In this document: positions 50,322 to 58,875 of the stretch, piece after piece
Numbering within the stretch: position 1 is the first letter of the stretch
How the letters are laid out: each line of letters starts with the position of its first letter
Origin: UBA1952 sp965246765
GTDB lineage: Bacteria > Bacteroidota > Bacteroidia > Chitinophagales > Chitinophagaceae
Assembly (NCBI GenBank): GCA_965246765.1
Contig: CBDFFJ010000002.1
Location: 248,001-312,000, forward strand
Direction of reading: 5' to 3'
DNA length: 64,000 nt
Translations under genes and position numbers: made by a program
Notes under the pieces: model-generated
The model's database searches: none
Seen by the model: the letters and a program-made list of their open reading frames with translations, nothing else
What the model was told of the DNA's origin: nothing

Positions 50322-53300
50322 ATGAACTTCAGGAAAGTCAACAACATCGCCGGGTGGATTACCGGCGGCATCGCCACGCTCGTATATCTCCTTACCATGG
50401 AGGCCACCGCATCCTATTGGGATTGCGGTGAATTTCTCTCCTGCGCCTATAAGATTGAGGTGGGGCACTCACCGGGCGCGCCATTTTTCATGCTCATCCA
50501 GCGGATGTTTGGCCTGCTGGCAGGCGGCAATGTGAAGTCAGTAGCCTACATGATCAATGCCTGGAGCGCCATTGCAAGCGGCCTGACGATCCTGTTCTTA
50601 TTCTGGACCATCACGCACTTTGCAAAGAAGCTGCTGACGACGGGCGATGATGCACCGACAGGCACACAAACCGCGCTCATCATCGGCGCAGGCCTTGTAG
50701 GCGGGCTGGCTTACACCTTCTCCGACACCTTCTGGTTCAGCGCCGTAGAGGCGGAAGTTTATGCCACATCTTCCCTATTCACAGCAATGACCTTCTGGGC
50801 CATGCTGAAATGGGAGCACATAGCGGACCGGCCCTATGCCGACCGCTGGCTGCTGTTGATCGCTTACCTGATTGGCCTCTCAATCGGCATTCACCTGCTG
50901 AACCTTCTGACTATTCCGGCGCTGGCGATGCTTTATTACTTCCGTCGCTACGAGGTTACTACCCAAGGCACCATCGTTGCGTTTGTACTGGGATGCGTTG
51001 CGCTCGGGCTCGTGCAGTTCGGCGTTATCCAGGGCGTCACCATTATTACTTCCGCGTTTGACGTGTTCTTCGTCAACTCATTAGGCCTGCCTTTTGACAT
51101 CGGCTCGCTCGTCGGCGTGCTTGTGATCGTCGGCATCGTGGCCGCGCTGATTATTTATGCAAGGAAGAAGGGCTACTACCTGCTGCACACGGGCATGCTG
51201 TGCCTTGTTTTTGTGATGATCGGCTTCTCATCTTACATCGTGCCTATGATCCGCTCGCGGGCGGATGTCCCGATTGACATGACCAATCCGGACAACACCC
51301 TTTCACTTGTAAGCTACGTGCAACGCGAGCAATTCGGCGAGCAGCCCCTCATTTATGGTCCTGACTTTGACGCCCAACTGGTGGAAATCACTAATAAAGG
51401 CCCGAAGTATGCCAAAAGCAAGAAAGACGGCAAGGATTTCTACGAAGTGGTGGGTAAAAAGCGCGGCTATAAGTTTGAGCCGGAAAAGCAACGCTTCTTT
51501 CCACGCATTTACGACAACAATGACCCGGGCCACGTACAATTTTACCGTCAGTATCTCGGCCTTACGCCGGAAGACCGCCCGAGCGGCGCCGACAATCTGA
51601 AGTACTTCTTCGGCTACCAGATGAACTGGATGTGGTGGCGTTACTTCATGTGGAATTATGCCGGCCGCCAGAACGACTTTGAGGGTCAGGGCGAGGCGAA
51701 GAACGGCAACTGGGTGTCCGGCATCAAGCCGATTGATAAGGCGCGCGGACTCGGCGACATGGATAAGATGGCCGATGGCTATAAAAACAACGGAGCGCGT
51801 AACGAGCTATACTTCCTGCCATTTATCCTCGGCATAATCGGGCTTGTGTATCAGTTTAACCGCCGGCGGCGGGATGGCTTTGTGGTGGGCATGCTGTTCT
51901 TTTTTACGGGCATTGCGATTGGTATTTACCTGAATATGCCGCCACTCCAGCCCCGCGAGCGTGACTATGCCTTTGCAGGCAGCACCTACGCCTTCGCTAT
52001 CTGGATCGGCTTGGGCGTGTTGATGGTTTACGACTGGTTTACGAGGGTCATTAAAGGCAATGGCGCTGCGTACGCCGCCACGGCGGTTTGCCTCTTGCTG
52101 GTACCCGCCTGGATGGCGAAGGAAGAATGGCACGACCACAACCGCTCCAAGAAAACCCTTGCCCGCGCTACCGCTTACAATGCACTGATGAGCTGCGAGA
52201 AGAACGCGGTGCTGTTCACCTATGGCGACAATGAAACCTATCCGCTCTGGTATGCCCAGGAAATTGAAGGCATCCGCCCAGATATCCGCGTGATCAATAC
52301 TTCGCTGCTTGGCATTGACTGGTATGTGGATCAGCTCAATTATCGCATCAACGATGCAGACGTTGTGCCGATGATCTGGAAGCGCGACGACTACATCGGC
52401 GAGCACCATGAGTACATCCGCTACGTGGACAATAAGATGTTCCCGCAGGCGCCCGCCATTCCGGCCGGCCAGTTCTTCCCGATTGTGGACATCTGTAAGT
52501 TTATTACCTCCGACAATAAGCTGCCTATTGAGGAAGAGCCGGTAAACTACCTGCCTACGCGCAACATCCTGATTCCGACGCCGGACAAATCGGCGCTCGG
52601 CGCACTTGCGGCCGGCATGGATTCCAGTCGCATCTCTACGGATATGCGCATCACCTTCGCGGCAAGCAAGGGCACCTACACCAAGAGCGACCTGGCCCAG
52701 ATCAATATCATTGCGGCAGTATCTGCCGGCGGCTGGAAGCGTCCGCTCTACTTCTCTAACCTGCAGGAAACCGACGCATATGGCAACCTGAACGACTTTA
52801 TGAAGCTGGAGGGTACCGTTTACCGCCTGATGCCTTTTAAGGAGATCAAGACGCCTGGCATGCCGGGCAGCGATCAGCAAGGATTTTTGGATGTGACAAA
52901 GAGCCTCGCACTATTCAATAACACCTATATCTGGGGCGGCGCTGAGCGCAACGACGTGTACTTTGACGAAAAGAACCGTCAGAACTTCATACCATACCGC
53001 CTCAATGTAGCCCGCCTTGCAGAAGAGCTTTCCGCGATGGGCCGCAAGGATGAAGCGGTGCGCGTGCTGGATAAGGTAAACGCCGGCATTACGGAACGCT
53101 CCTATCCTTATGACTTTACGGCATTCTTTATGGCTAATGCGTATTACCGCTCTGGCGGCCTGAAGCAGGCATCCATCATAGCCCGCAAAGTCGCTGATAA
53201 CGCCCGGGACGATATCCGCTATTCCGGCACCCTGCCCGACGACGTACGCGAGGCATCGGGCGGCGAGATCCAGCGCGACATCAGCCTGATGAGCCAACTG

Positions 53301-53474
53301 GCACTTGAAAGCATTCGCTCCGGCGACAAGGCTACTACAGACTATATAATGGGCAATCTGCGCAGCGTAGCCGACAACCCTGCCGCTGCGGGCGCCAACA
53401 TTCCACAGGTGATATCTGAGTTGCAGCGCATGCAGAGCCAGCCGCAGCAGGTGCAAATGATGCAGCCGCAGTAA
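50322..53474 (+). CDS. DUF2723/GT117 family membrane glycosyltransferase
   Basis: A 1050-residue polytopic protein. The first 600 residues hold the DUF2723 domain with many membrane spans. Its signature at the first loop is TASYWDCGEFLSCAYKIEVG followed by HSPGAPFFML, with acidic residues expected to bind the lipid-sugar donor. The C-terminal 400 residues are soluble and include TPR-like helices. Family members (GT117) are thought to start protein O-glycosylation in Bacteroidota. It stands alone; a TTTCTTTG box lies about 20 bases upstream. Many surface proteins in this window could be its substrates. Confidence 0.9.
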   Translation: MNFRKVNNIAGWITGGIATLVYLLTMEATASYWDCGEFLSCAYKIEVGHSPGAPFFMLIQRMFGLLAGGNVKSVAYMINAWSAIASGLTILFLFWTITHFAKKLLTTGDDAPTGTQTALIIGAGLVGGLAYTFSDTFWFSAVEAEVYATSSLFTAMTFWAMLKWEHIADRPYADRWLLLIAYLIGLSIGIHLLNLLTIPALAMLYYFRRYEVTTQGTIVAFVLGCVALGLVQFGVIQGVTIITSAFDVFFVNSLGLPFDIGSLVGVLVIVGIVAALIIYARKKGYYLLHTGMLCLVFVMIGFSSYIVPMIRSRADVPIDMTNPDNTLSLVSYVQREQFGEQPLIYGPDFDAQLVEITNKGPKYAKSKKDGKDFYEVVGKKRGYKFEPEKQRFFPRIYDNNDPGHVQFYRQYLGLTPEDRPSGADNLKYFFGYQMNWMWWRYFMWNYAGRQNDFEGQGEAKNGNWVSGIKPIDKARGLGDMDKMADGYKNNGARNELYFLPFILGIIGLVYQFNRRRRDGFVVGMLFFFTGIAIGIYLNMPPLQPRERDYAFAGSTYAFAIWIGLGVLMVYDWFTRVIKGNGAAYAATAVCLLLVPAWMAKEEWHDHNRSKKTLARATAYNALMSCEKNAVLFTYGDNETYPLWYAQEIEGIRPDIRVINTSLLGIDWYVDQLNYRINDADVVPMIWKRDDYIGEHHEYIRYVDNKMFPQAPAIPAGQFFPIVDICKFITSDNKLPIEEEPVNYLPTRNILIPTPDKSALGALAAGMDSSRISTDMRITFAASKGTYTKSDLAQINIIAAVSAGGWKRPLYFSNLQETDAYGNLNDFMKLEGTVYRLMPFKEIKTPGMPGSDQQGFLDVTKSLALFNNTYIWGGAERNDVYFDEKNRQNFIPYRLNVARLAEELSAMGRKDEAVRVLDKVNAGITERSYPYDFTAFFMANAYYRSGGLKQASIIARKVADNARDDIRYSGTLPDDVREASGGEIQRDISLMSQLALESIRSGDKATTDYIMGNLRSVADNPAAAGANIPQVISELQRMQSQPQQVQMMQPQ

Positions 53475-53579
53475 TGTTTGCCTGACAGTATCGCTTCTCA
53501 CATCCGCACTGCTTAACTTGCAGTGCGGATGTCTTTTTTAGCAAAAACCTCCGCCTCTAACAGAATACGACGAAGACCG

Positions 53580-54380
53580 ATGATGCGCCGACTGAGCTTG
53601 ATCCTGCTTACCCTATTCTTATCGCTGAGCGTTGGCGCTCAGCAGCAAACCGACGTCAGCCGGCCCGTGTCGGCGGGCAATGCGCCGGTGGCGGGCGGCT
53701 CCGTTTCGCTGCGCATTGCGCCGCCGCAGCTTGTGGGCATAGGCCGCCGGGCGCAGCCGGGTGAGGAGCTTCCCAAGGCGCTGCTGGTAGAAATTCTCAC
53801 ACGCCAGAACCAGCGGGACTTTCTGGTAAAGAACCGGCCTGACCTGCTGCCGGAGTTTAATAACGACGTAGCGGAGGTAGGCCGCCGGACGGTGATGGAC
53901 TGGAGTCAGAATTTTCATGTATGCCCACTCTACTTCTTCATAGACACGATGGCAGAAAAGGTGCGGCGCGGCGAATGGGAAGGCGTGCTGCTTGACTCTA
54001 CGATGAAGCCTGTTGCCAATCCGGCATTACAGCCCGGCGAGCGTAACATTTACATAGCCTATTACGGCAGCCCTATACCCCAGCCCGATACGGTGGGGCC
54101 GGCGGGCCCGCTGGGGCAATACATGGAGCACGACGGTGATGATGTCACCTCCCTGATACGCGAGCGCCTGCTGGTGGTGGATGCCGACTTCCGGATGCTG
54201 CCGGAGTCTAAGCCGCGCACTAACTATGTGCGCGCTATACGCCCGGACTATATGAATGCCCGCCAGTACCGCCATTACCGCCGCGCCCTGACTTACAATG
54301 CAGCGCGTTGGTATATTGACTACCTGCCCACGGCCTATAGCTATGACGCTACGCTGCGGCGCTACTTTCGCCTGAATTAA
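53580..54380 (+). CDS. Secreted protein of unknown function
   Basis: A 266-residue protein with signal peptide (MMRRLSLILLTLFLSLSVGAQ). The start is at one of two adjacent ATG codons (53580, 53583); the longer frame has no signal. The mature part has a helical segment DLLPEFNNDVAEVGRRTVMD and single Cys (FHVCPLYFF), then a Pro/Gly linker (PDTVGPAGPLGQY) and a basic, Tyr/Arg-rich end (RQYRHYRRALTYNAARWYID). No family recognised. It lies 105 bases after the GT117 gene on the same strand and ends at a strong terminator. Confidence 0.65.
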   Translation: MMRRLSLILLTLFLSLSVGAQQQTDVSRPVSAGNAPVAGGSVSLRIAPPQLVGIGRRAQPGEELPKALLVEILTRQNQRDFLVKNRPDLLPEFNNDVAEVGRRTVMDWSQNFHVCPLYFFIDTMAEKVRRGEWEGVLLDSTMKPVANPALQPGERNIYIAYYGSPIPQPDTVGPAGPLGQYMEHDGDDVTSLIRERLLVVDADFRMLPESKPRTNYVRAIRPDYMNARQYRHYRRALTYNAARWYIDYLPTAYSYDATLRRYFRLN

Positions 54381-54382
54381 AA

Positions 54383-54412
54383 AAACCGGCGCTCTTTGGA
54401 GCGCCGGTTTCG
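54383..54412 (+). terminator. Rho-independent terminator
   Basis: Perfect 12-bp stem AAACCGGCGCTC/GAGCGCCGGTTT with a 4-base loop, between a + gene and a minus-strand tRNA. Confidence 0.9.
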
Positions 54413-54425
54413 TTTTTGGGGGAAG

Positions 54426-54496
54426 AGGTCACCAGCGGATTCGAACCGCTGTAGCAGCTTTTGCAGAGCTGTGCCTAACCGCTCGGCCAGGTGACC
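54426..54496 (-). tRNA. tRNA-Cys (GCA)
   Basis: 71 bases on the minus strand. The acceptor stem GGTCACC/GGTGACC is perfect, the T arm has GCGGTTCGAATCCGC, and the anticodon loop reads CTGCAAA with anticodon GCA (Cys). The discriminator base is T, as usual for tRNA-Cys, and CCA is not encoded. Confidence 0.97.
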
Positions 54497-54579
54497 TGCT
54501 GCGGGCACAAATGTAAGGCAGGCCGCGGGAAGTGCAGGCGCTTAAGCCTGATTTTTTGTTTGGCGTCGTGCGCCTTCCG

Positions 54580-55911
54580 CTAGATCACCTTCCCTTTCCA
54601 CCTACCGGAGCGGAGGTAGGCGTAGCCGCAAAGGAGCAGGCTTGTCCAGTACACAAACTCGGAGCCCCAGGCCCAGGTGAGCCCGAGGCGCGCCCGCTGA
54701 ATAATGAAGTAACAATAAGTGAGGTAGGAGCCGACGCAAATGACTTCTATGACCAGGTTTACAGCGGTGTTGCCGGTGCCGACTACGCCATTGAATAAAA
54801 CGGTAGCGACGCTCATCATCAGCGTAGCGCAAACGATGATGTAGAGGCTGGGCAGCGCAAGGGCAATCATAGCCTCATCCTTAGTGAATAGCTGCAGATA
54901 TAGCCTTGCGGAAAGGAGGAGCGCTGCGCAGAGCACGCCGGTAACGCACAGGCTGAGGATGATGATTTTACCAATCACACGGGGCACCTGGCTGGTTTTG
55001 CCCTGGCCGATCACGTTGCTCACCATAGTATTGCAGGTGGTGGCGAAGGCCCAGGCGCTGGTGCCGATCACGCCAAAGACCGGCCGCAATATCTGAGAGG
55101 CGGCAAGCTCGCGCTCACCCAGATGCTCTACGAAGATGAAAAACACCTGCCAGCCGCCGATAGAGAAGAAGTATTGGATAATGAGGGGAAGGGATACCCG
55201 GAAGATGCGCTTGCAGAGGCGCAGATCCAGATCTATGTGCCGAAGGACCGGAAACTCCACGTAGAGGCGGCGCAGATAGAACAGGCTCCAAATTATGGCC
55301 CAGCCGCCAATCTCTGCGAGTACAGAGGCCAGGGCGGCGCCATTCAGGCCCATGGCCGGCGAACCCCAGTGACCGAAGATGAACATGTAGTCCAGCAGCA
55401 CGTTGAGCCCGGTAGCCACCAGCGATCCCCAAAGGAGGTACTGGCTGCGCCCGGTGGAGATGTAAAAGGCATTCGCAAGCTGGGTGAGCATCAGGAAGGG
55501 CAGTCCCCAAACGCGGATGAACAGAAACGAGATGGACATGTACACATGGTCGTCCATATGCAGGCTGAAGCCGAAAATGAGCGGCGCCAGCCACATGGAG
55601 ACAATCATGAGGCAGAGAGAAAGAAAGACGGTCAGCATCCCGCCATTCGTCAGCAGGCGGGAGATGCCTTCGTAATCGTGCTGCGCAGCGCGCCGGGAAA
55701 GCTGGATTTGAATGCCGGAAGCCAGGCCGTACCCCACCATCGTGAGGATGAGGTAATAGATGCCGGCCACGCCGTTTACAGCGAGGGCCCGCTCCCCTAC
55801 CTGGCTGAGGAAGAAATTATTCGTCAGGTTATTAATCAGCGGAATCAGCAGCGCAAGCCCTATAGGCGCTGCGGTACGGATGATGTAGCGGTTAGAAACG
55901 GTAGCTTGCAA
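54580..55911 (-). CDS. MATE family efflux transporter
   Basis: A 443-residue protein with twelve hydrophobic spans in two similar halves, typical of MATE cation-coupled drug exporters. Characteristic stretches are PIGLALLIPLINNLTNNFFL in the first span and ISTGRSQYLLWGSLVATGLN between halves. The best start is a TTG at 55911 (first residues MQATVSNRYIIRT); no ATG fits. It stands alone; the substrate cannot be told. Confidence 0.88.
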   Translation of the reverse strand: MQATVSNRYIIRTAAPIGLALLIPLINNLTNNFFLSQVGERALAVNGVAGIYYLILTMVGYGLASGIQIQLSRRAAQHDYEGISRLLTNGGMLTVFLSLCLMIVSMWLAPLIFGFSLHMDDHVYMSISFLFIRVWGLPFLMLTQLANAFYISTGRSQYLLWGSLVATGLNVLLDYMFIFGHWGSPAMGLNGAALASVLAEIGGWAIIWSLFYLRRLYVEFPVLRHIDLDLRLCKRIFRVSLPLIIQYFFSIGGWQVFFIFVEHLGERELAASQILRPVFGVIGTSAWAFATTCNTMVSNVIGQGKTSQVPRVIGKIIILSLCVTGVLCAALLLSARLYLQLFTKDEAMIALALPSLYIIVCATLMMSVATVLFNGVVGTGNTAVNLVIEVICVGSYLTYCYFIIQRARLGLTWAWGSEFVYWTSLLLCGYAYLRSGRWKGKVI

Positions 55912-56001
55912 GGGTATTGCTGGATTCTGATAACTGACAGAGGCGGCAGATGCAAATAAGCTCCTTCACTGCACATCTGCGGTAAAACGCCGAAATTATT
56001 C

Positions 56002-56009
56002 TATAATTG
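56002..56009 (+). promoter_or_regulatory. Possible -7 box of the DUF3822-rsmD unit
   Basis: TATAATTG followed by CCGCCC, 15 bases before the ATG at 56025. Confidence 0.4.
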
Positions 56010-56024
56010 CCGCCCGCCTTTCTT

Positions 56025-56861
56025 ATGTCTGAACACCTTACTGCCGGAGCACATCATATCTATCGTGCCAATGAGCACGACACTGTGCTCAGTGAGGTTG
56101 CTCGGGTGCTCTGCGTACTACTGCCGCGGGCGTTTCTCATTGCAGGCTTCAATGGGGATGGCCGCGTAGTAATGGCGCGCTACAACAGCTACGATGCCGG
56201 CGAACCGGCCTGGGAGCCGCATTTTTTTGAACAGGAGTTTATGGCGGAAAAGCTGCTTGGCGTGCCGCAGCAGGTGAAAGCCTTGTATGTAGGAGCCGAG
56301 GACGTCATGCTGATCCCAAAAACACTGTACGATAAGGAGACTGCACGCGAATGGATGAGCCGGCTGCAGGCGCTGTGCCCGGACGATGTAGTGCACAGCT
56401 ACGAGCTGACATCTGCAAAAGCCCAGTACGATTTTGCCGTGCCGGCGCGAATGGAAAAGCTGCTTCACCGCTATTTTGGCGACACGCCGATACTACCGGT
56501 TGCCGCCTATCAGTTTTACAAGCCGGCCAAGGCGGGATACATACTTCAGTGCATGGTGGGCGAGGGTACGGTGACGGCCTCCCTGCACCAGCTGGGACAC
56601 TTACTGTGGCACAACCAGTTCTCCTACAGCAGCGTTGAAGACATTGCCTGGCAGGCCGGGCAGCTTTGCCGGGAGCTGCACATCCCGCGCATAGATCTGC
56701 AGCTACAGCTCACCATGCTTTGCGATACGTGCTACGAGCTCGGGCCGGAGCTGGAGCGCTTTTTCCCCAAGATAAAATGGAGCCTGAGTCTTGCCAAAGA
56801 AGAAGGCCCCTGGGCGCCCGTGCTTTACCTGCTCCAACAGCTTTACGCATGCGCATTGTAG
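56025..56861 (+). CDS. DUF3822 family protein
   Basis: A 278-residue protein restricted to Bacteroidota, with an actin-like fold in known relatives (family knowledge). The start MSEHLTAGAHHIYRANEHDT agrees with the family; the longer frame adds only a few residues. Conserved-looking stretches are AAYQFYKPAKAGYILQCMV and VEDIAWQAGQLCREL. Its end overlaps the rsmD start by 13 bases, the usual arrangement for this pair. Function unknown, perhaps tied to 16S rRNA modification or coaD through position. Confidence 0.85.
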   Translation: MSEHLTAGAHHIYRANEHDTVLSEVARVLCVLLPRAFLIAGFNGDGRVVMARYNSYDAGEPAWEPHFFEQEFMAEKLLGVPQQVKALYVGAEDVMLIPKTLYDKETAREWMSRLQALCPDDVVHSYELTSAKAQYDFAVPARMEKLLHRYFGDTPILPVAAYQFYKPAKAGYILQCMVGEGTVTASLHQLGHLLWHNQFSYSSVEDIAWQAGQLCRELHIPRIDLQLQLTMLCDTCYELGPELERFFPKIKWSLSLAKEEGPWAPVLYLLQQLYACAL

Positions 56862-57394
56862 GCGGCAGCCTCGGCGGCAGGCGCTTTAATCCGCCCGCAA
56901 ACATCCCCGCCCGGCCTACTACCGACCTTGCGCGCGAGGCCCTTTTCAACATCCTGAACAACAGCCTGGCGCTGGAAGGCATCAGCGCGCTTGACCTCTT
57001 CGGCGGTACGGGCGGCATGAGCTACGAGACCATTTCCCGCGGAGCGGAAAGGGTCACAATCGTGGAGCAGGATGGCCCATCTGTTCTTTTTATAAAGAAG
57101 ATGGCTGCGGAGTTTAAGATTGAAGCGGCGCTGAAAATCGTGCGCGGCGACGTCTTCAAATTTCTGAAAGGCGACGCCACGACTTATGAGATCGTCTTTG
57201 CCGACCCGCCTTATGCGCTGCCGCGAATGGAAGATCTGGTGGAAGCGATGCTGCCGCGCCTGGCGAAAGACGGCCTTGCGATTTTAGAGCACGATGCACG
57301 CCATGGCTTTGAAAACCACCCCAATTTTTCCCGCGCCAAGGCATATGGCGATACTATTTTTACCTTCTTCACCGCCGCTCCAAAATCCCGCTAA
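56849..57394 (+). CDS. rsmD: 16S rRNA (guanine-966 N2)-methyltransferase
   Basis: Methylates G966 of 16S rRNA near the P site. The 181-residue protein begins MRIVGGSLGGRRFNPP, the RsmD N-terminus, so the frame upstream is not used. It has RPTTDLAREALFNIL, SAM motif LDLFGGTGGMSYE, and the catalytic FADPPYALP (D/N-P-P-Y). It overlaps DUF3822 by 13 bases and precedes coaD, as commonly seen in the phylum. Confidence 0.94.
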   Translation: MRIVGGSLGGRRFNPPANIPARPTTDLAREALFNILNNSLALEGISALDLFGGTGGMSYETISRGAERVTIVEQDGPSVLFIKKMAAEFKIEAALKIVRGDVFKFLKGDATTYEIVFADPPYALPRMEDLVEAMLPRLAKDGLAILEHDARHGFENHPNFSRAKAYGDTIFTFFTAAPKSR

Positions 57395-57429
57395 ACTTCC
57401 TGCATAATTGTCATCTTTGACCACCTTCA

Positions 57430-57509
57430 GCGACTTTTGTCGTTCCCGAAGGGAATCTTTGCTCGCAGCTTCCTGCAAGTTCCCCTTCGGGGAAGACAAA
57501 AGCTTTAGC
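57430..57509. repeat. Palindromic intergenic element between rsmD and coaD
   Basis: Two inverted arms, 57430-57455 and 57480-57509, share TTTTGTC and CCCGAAGGG-type cores in opposite orientation. Each arm is itself a small palindrome (TTCCCGAAGGGAA and TTCCCCTTCGGGGAA). The element sits in the 143-base gap before coaD. Confidence 0.55.
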
Positions 57510-57537
57510 GAACAACGCAAAAACGCTTCTTTTAATT

Positions 57538-57999
57538 ATGTCCCGTATCTGCCTCTTTCCAGGAACCTTTGACCCGATTACGCTGGGGCATACGGACATC
57601 ATCCGCCGGGCGGTTGGGCTTTTTGACAAGCTGGTCATCGGCATCGGCATCAACTCTTCCAAGCAGCCTATGTTCACCCTGGAGCAGCGCGTGGGCTGGG
57701 CGCGTGAAATTTTCAGCGATGATGCCCGGATAGAGGCTGTAGGCTACAGCGGACTGACCACAGAATTCTGTAAGGAGCTTGGCGCACAGTTCATCCTCCG
57801 CGGCATCCGCTACGTCAGCGATTTTGAATACGAAAAGGCTATTGCGGACATGAACCGCGTGCTGGCGCCCGGCATTGAGACGGTTTTCCTGACCACCTCG
57901 CCGGTTTATTCCACCATTTCATCCACGCTTGTGCGGGATGTGATCCGGAATAAGACGGAGGAGGCGTATCAGTTTTTGCCGGAGGCGGTGCGGTGGTAA
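57538..57999 (+). CDS. coaD: Phosphopantetheine adenylyltransferase
   Basis: Fourth step of CoA synthesis, joining ATP and phosphopantetheine. The 153-residue protein has the nucleotidyltransferase motif TFDPITLGH at residues 10-18 (H-x-G-H type), the RGIRYVSDFEYE segment and the TISSTLVRD motif near the C-terminus. Length and motifs are those of a standard bacterial CoaD. It follows rsmD in the same direction with a palindromic element between them. Confidence 0.96.
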   Translation: MSRICLFPGTFDPITLGHTDIIRRAVGLFDKLVIGIGINSSKQPMFTLEQRVGWAREIFSDDARIEAVGYSGLTTEFCKELGAQFILRGIRYVSDFEYEKAIADMNRVLAPGIETVFLTTSPVYSTISSTLVRDVIRNKTEEAYQFLPEAVRW

Positions 58000-58023
58000 C
58001 CGGCTTTGAATGTCCGCCAGCAA

Positions 58024-58800
58024 TTATTTTGGCCTATCAAACGGAGTGCTTATTGAAGTCGCCATAATTTGATCCCAATCTGATATATAGCATGGGCCGA
58101 ACTGGATCAATCCGTTGCCATCCGTCTGTGAGATGATTGCCCGGAGTCTCTTTCCATCGGATTTGAGCGCAGCCATAGATACGCAGATCGTGCCGTTTAG
58201 CGGAGCAAGACTGGGCAGTCGGCTTATCAGCCAGTCCGAGAGAAAAACGCCCCATACGCCAAAGTTTCCTATCGGCTTGAATCCGCTGATGTAGCCTTTG
58301 GCTATTCCCAAGTCGCGCTCTACCGCCGCCGCAGTGGCGGCGACAGGCGGATACGACCTGGGCACGCTGCCGGGTCTGCTCAGGCGGCTGAAGTCGCAAA
58401 ATTGCGGACAGCGATTCCTGACTTTCGCTACATAAGCAGTAATGCCCGCCGCGGGGTTCCACTCATAACTTTTGTCGGCAGGCCAGAGCACCAGCATTCG
58501 CTCCGCGCTAACAGCATCGTACCCTTCATAGGCATAGACGCCACATCTGTCCGCATTTGCCAGTTGGATGGAGCGTACATCAAGCTGCCATTGCAGCGCC
58601 TCATCAGTCTCGGAAAGCGCGTTGAAATTATTCATGTAGAATTGCGCGTCCGTCGCGCTGGCGCTACTGTGGTAAGACGGCCGGAAAATGCCATCTAAAA
58701 AGCCGTTCGGATGCCGGCTATTGAGCCAAATCACGAATAGGCTTATGATAATGATCAGGACAGCAGACGTGAGCAATACCCTTGTTTGTTTTTTCTTCAT
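58024..58800 (-). CDS. Membrane-anchored protein of unknown function
   Basis: A 258-residue protein starting at MKKKQTRVLLTSAVLIIII, giving one N-terminal membrane span and a large outside domain. It has a Cys pair in RNRCPQFCDF and further Cys later, suggesting disulfides outside the cytoplasm. Segments such as VLWPADKSYEWNPAAGITAY are not known to me. A minus-strand TATATTTC sequence with GCCG about 25 bases upstream may be its -7 box. It is divergent from the TPR sensor-like gene. Confidence 0.6.
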   Translation of the reverse strand: MKKKQTRVLLTSAVLIIIISLFVIWLNSRHPNGFLDGIFRPSYHSSASATDAQFYMNNFNALSETDEALQWQLDVRSIQLANADRCGVYAYEGYDAVSAERMLVLWPADKSYEWNPAAGITAYVAKVRNRCPQFCDFSRLSRPGSVPRSYPPVAATAAAVERDLGIAKGYISGFKPIGNFGVWGVFLSDWLISRLPSLAPLNGTICVSMAALKSDGKRLRAIISQTDGNGLIQFGPCYISDWDQIMATSISTPFDRPK

Positions 58801-58875
58801 AGTAATTTGTGTTTGTGAAACCCGGCGAAATATAGTGCGCATGATTGGTATCTTTCAAATTGCGACAATCAGGCT

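Noticed and set aside
50322..53474. Minus-strand frames of up to 357 codons opposite the GT117 gene
   Set aside because: The + strand protein is a clear family member along its whole length; the antisense frames have no domain.
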